This document shows positions 63,802-64,000 of a DNA stretch of 64,000 bases, piece after piece; position 1 is the first letter of the stretch; each line of letters opens with the position of its first letter. The notes under the pieces are model-generated. The model did no database searches and had not been told where the DNA came from. It was given only the letters and a program-made list of their open reading frames with translations. The stretch lies in the NCBI GenBank assembly GCA_035578175.1, contig JAQMRL010000004.1:74811901-74875900 (forward strand). The letters are read 5' to 3'. A program made the position numbers and the translations under genes. Source of the DNA: Catonia carolina. Taxonomy: Eukaryota; Arthropoda; Insecta; Hemiptera; Achilidae.

Positions 63802-64000
63802 TTATACAATAAGGTGCTGGGGAAAATGAAAAAATTGACATATTTTGAAACTGTTTTCTTATCAGAACGAAAATTAGAAAAGGAGTTAAAACAAAAGGGT
63901 GTACAAAGTAAGTAGTTAGTTTGAAAGTGCGAAAAGCTAAATCTGGGATCAAGAATTTCCACAAAGTATTGCAAGAAAATTATATAAAAAGCATATTTTG
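63802..64000. other. No gene recognised
   Basis: AT-rich to the window edge. Confidence 0.4.

Overview
The window looks like a piece of an insect nuclear genome, most likely a hemipteran. It is strongly AT-rich, has spliced genes with long introns, and is packed with transposable elements of types common in that order: mariner-like, pogo/Tigger-like and piggyBac-like transposons, LINE remnants, tRNA-derived SINEs and palindromic elements carrying hammerhead ribozymes. The species assignment is inference. No bacterial-style operons, CRISPR arrays, rRNA genes or convincing functional tRNA genes are present.

Host genes. The clearest gene is a syntenin (SDCBP) orthologue on the minus strand. It has six coding exons: 45204-45254, 42626-42961, 36462-36587, 34619-34854, 32907-33170 and 30263-30317. 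The exons join in frame to 355 codons: an N-terminal region with LYPxL-type motifs, then two PDZ domains, then a short C-terminal tail. Its roughly 15-kb span is mostly intronic transposons, plus a 61-bp minisatellite beside one splice acceptor. A second candidate gene is also on the minus strand, with exons at about 17535-17825 and 12419-14004 joined in phase. It encodes a two-pass membrane protein with a long tail containing a two-fold internal repeat. I do not recognise it.

Layout. 1-8.6 kb: a microsatellite-bearing repeat, an internally deleted piggyBac-like element, two pogo-type MITEs, a LINE tail, and a transposase fragment interrupted by a hammerhead palindrome. 8.6-12.3 kb: two LINE fragments and a second hammerhead palindrome. 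12.4-17.9 kb: the orphan gene, whose intron holds a deleted mariner-like element, a SINE and a palindrome of palindromes made from mariner 3' ends. 18-29.6 kb: mariner, LINE, MITE and SINE-like remnants, ending in a third hammerhead inverted repeat. 30.2-45.3 kb: syntenin. 46-55 kb: Tigger-like MITEs, a GC-rich hAT MITE and a 2-kb Tigger element that keeps a 185-codon piece of transposase. 55-64 kb: several SINE families, LINE tails and a deleted mariner.

The most interesting material is the three hammerhead-bearing inverted repeats. Five of the six arms retain a full ribozyme core. Next are the orphan membrane-protein gene and the several palindromic ways in which transposons here have been rearranged.
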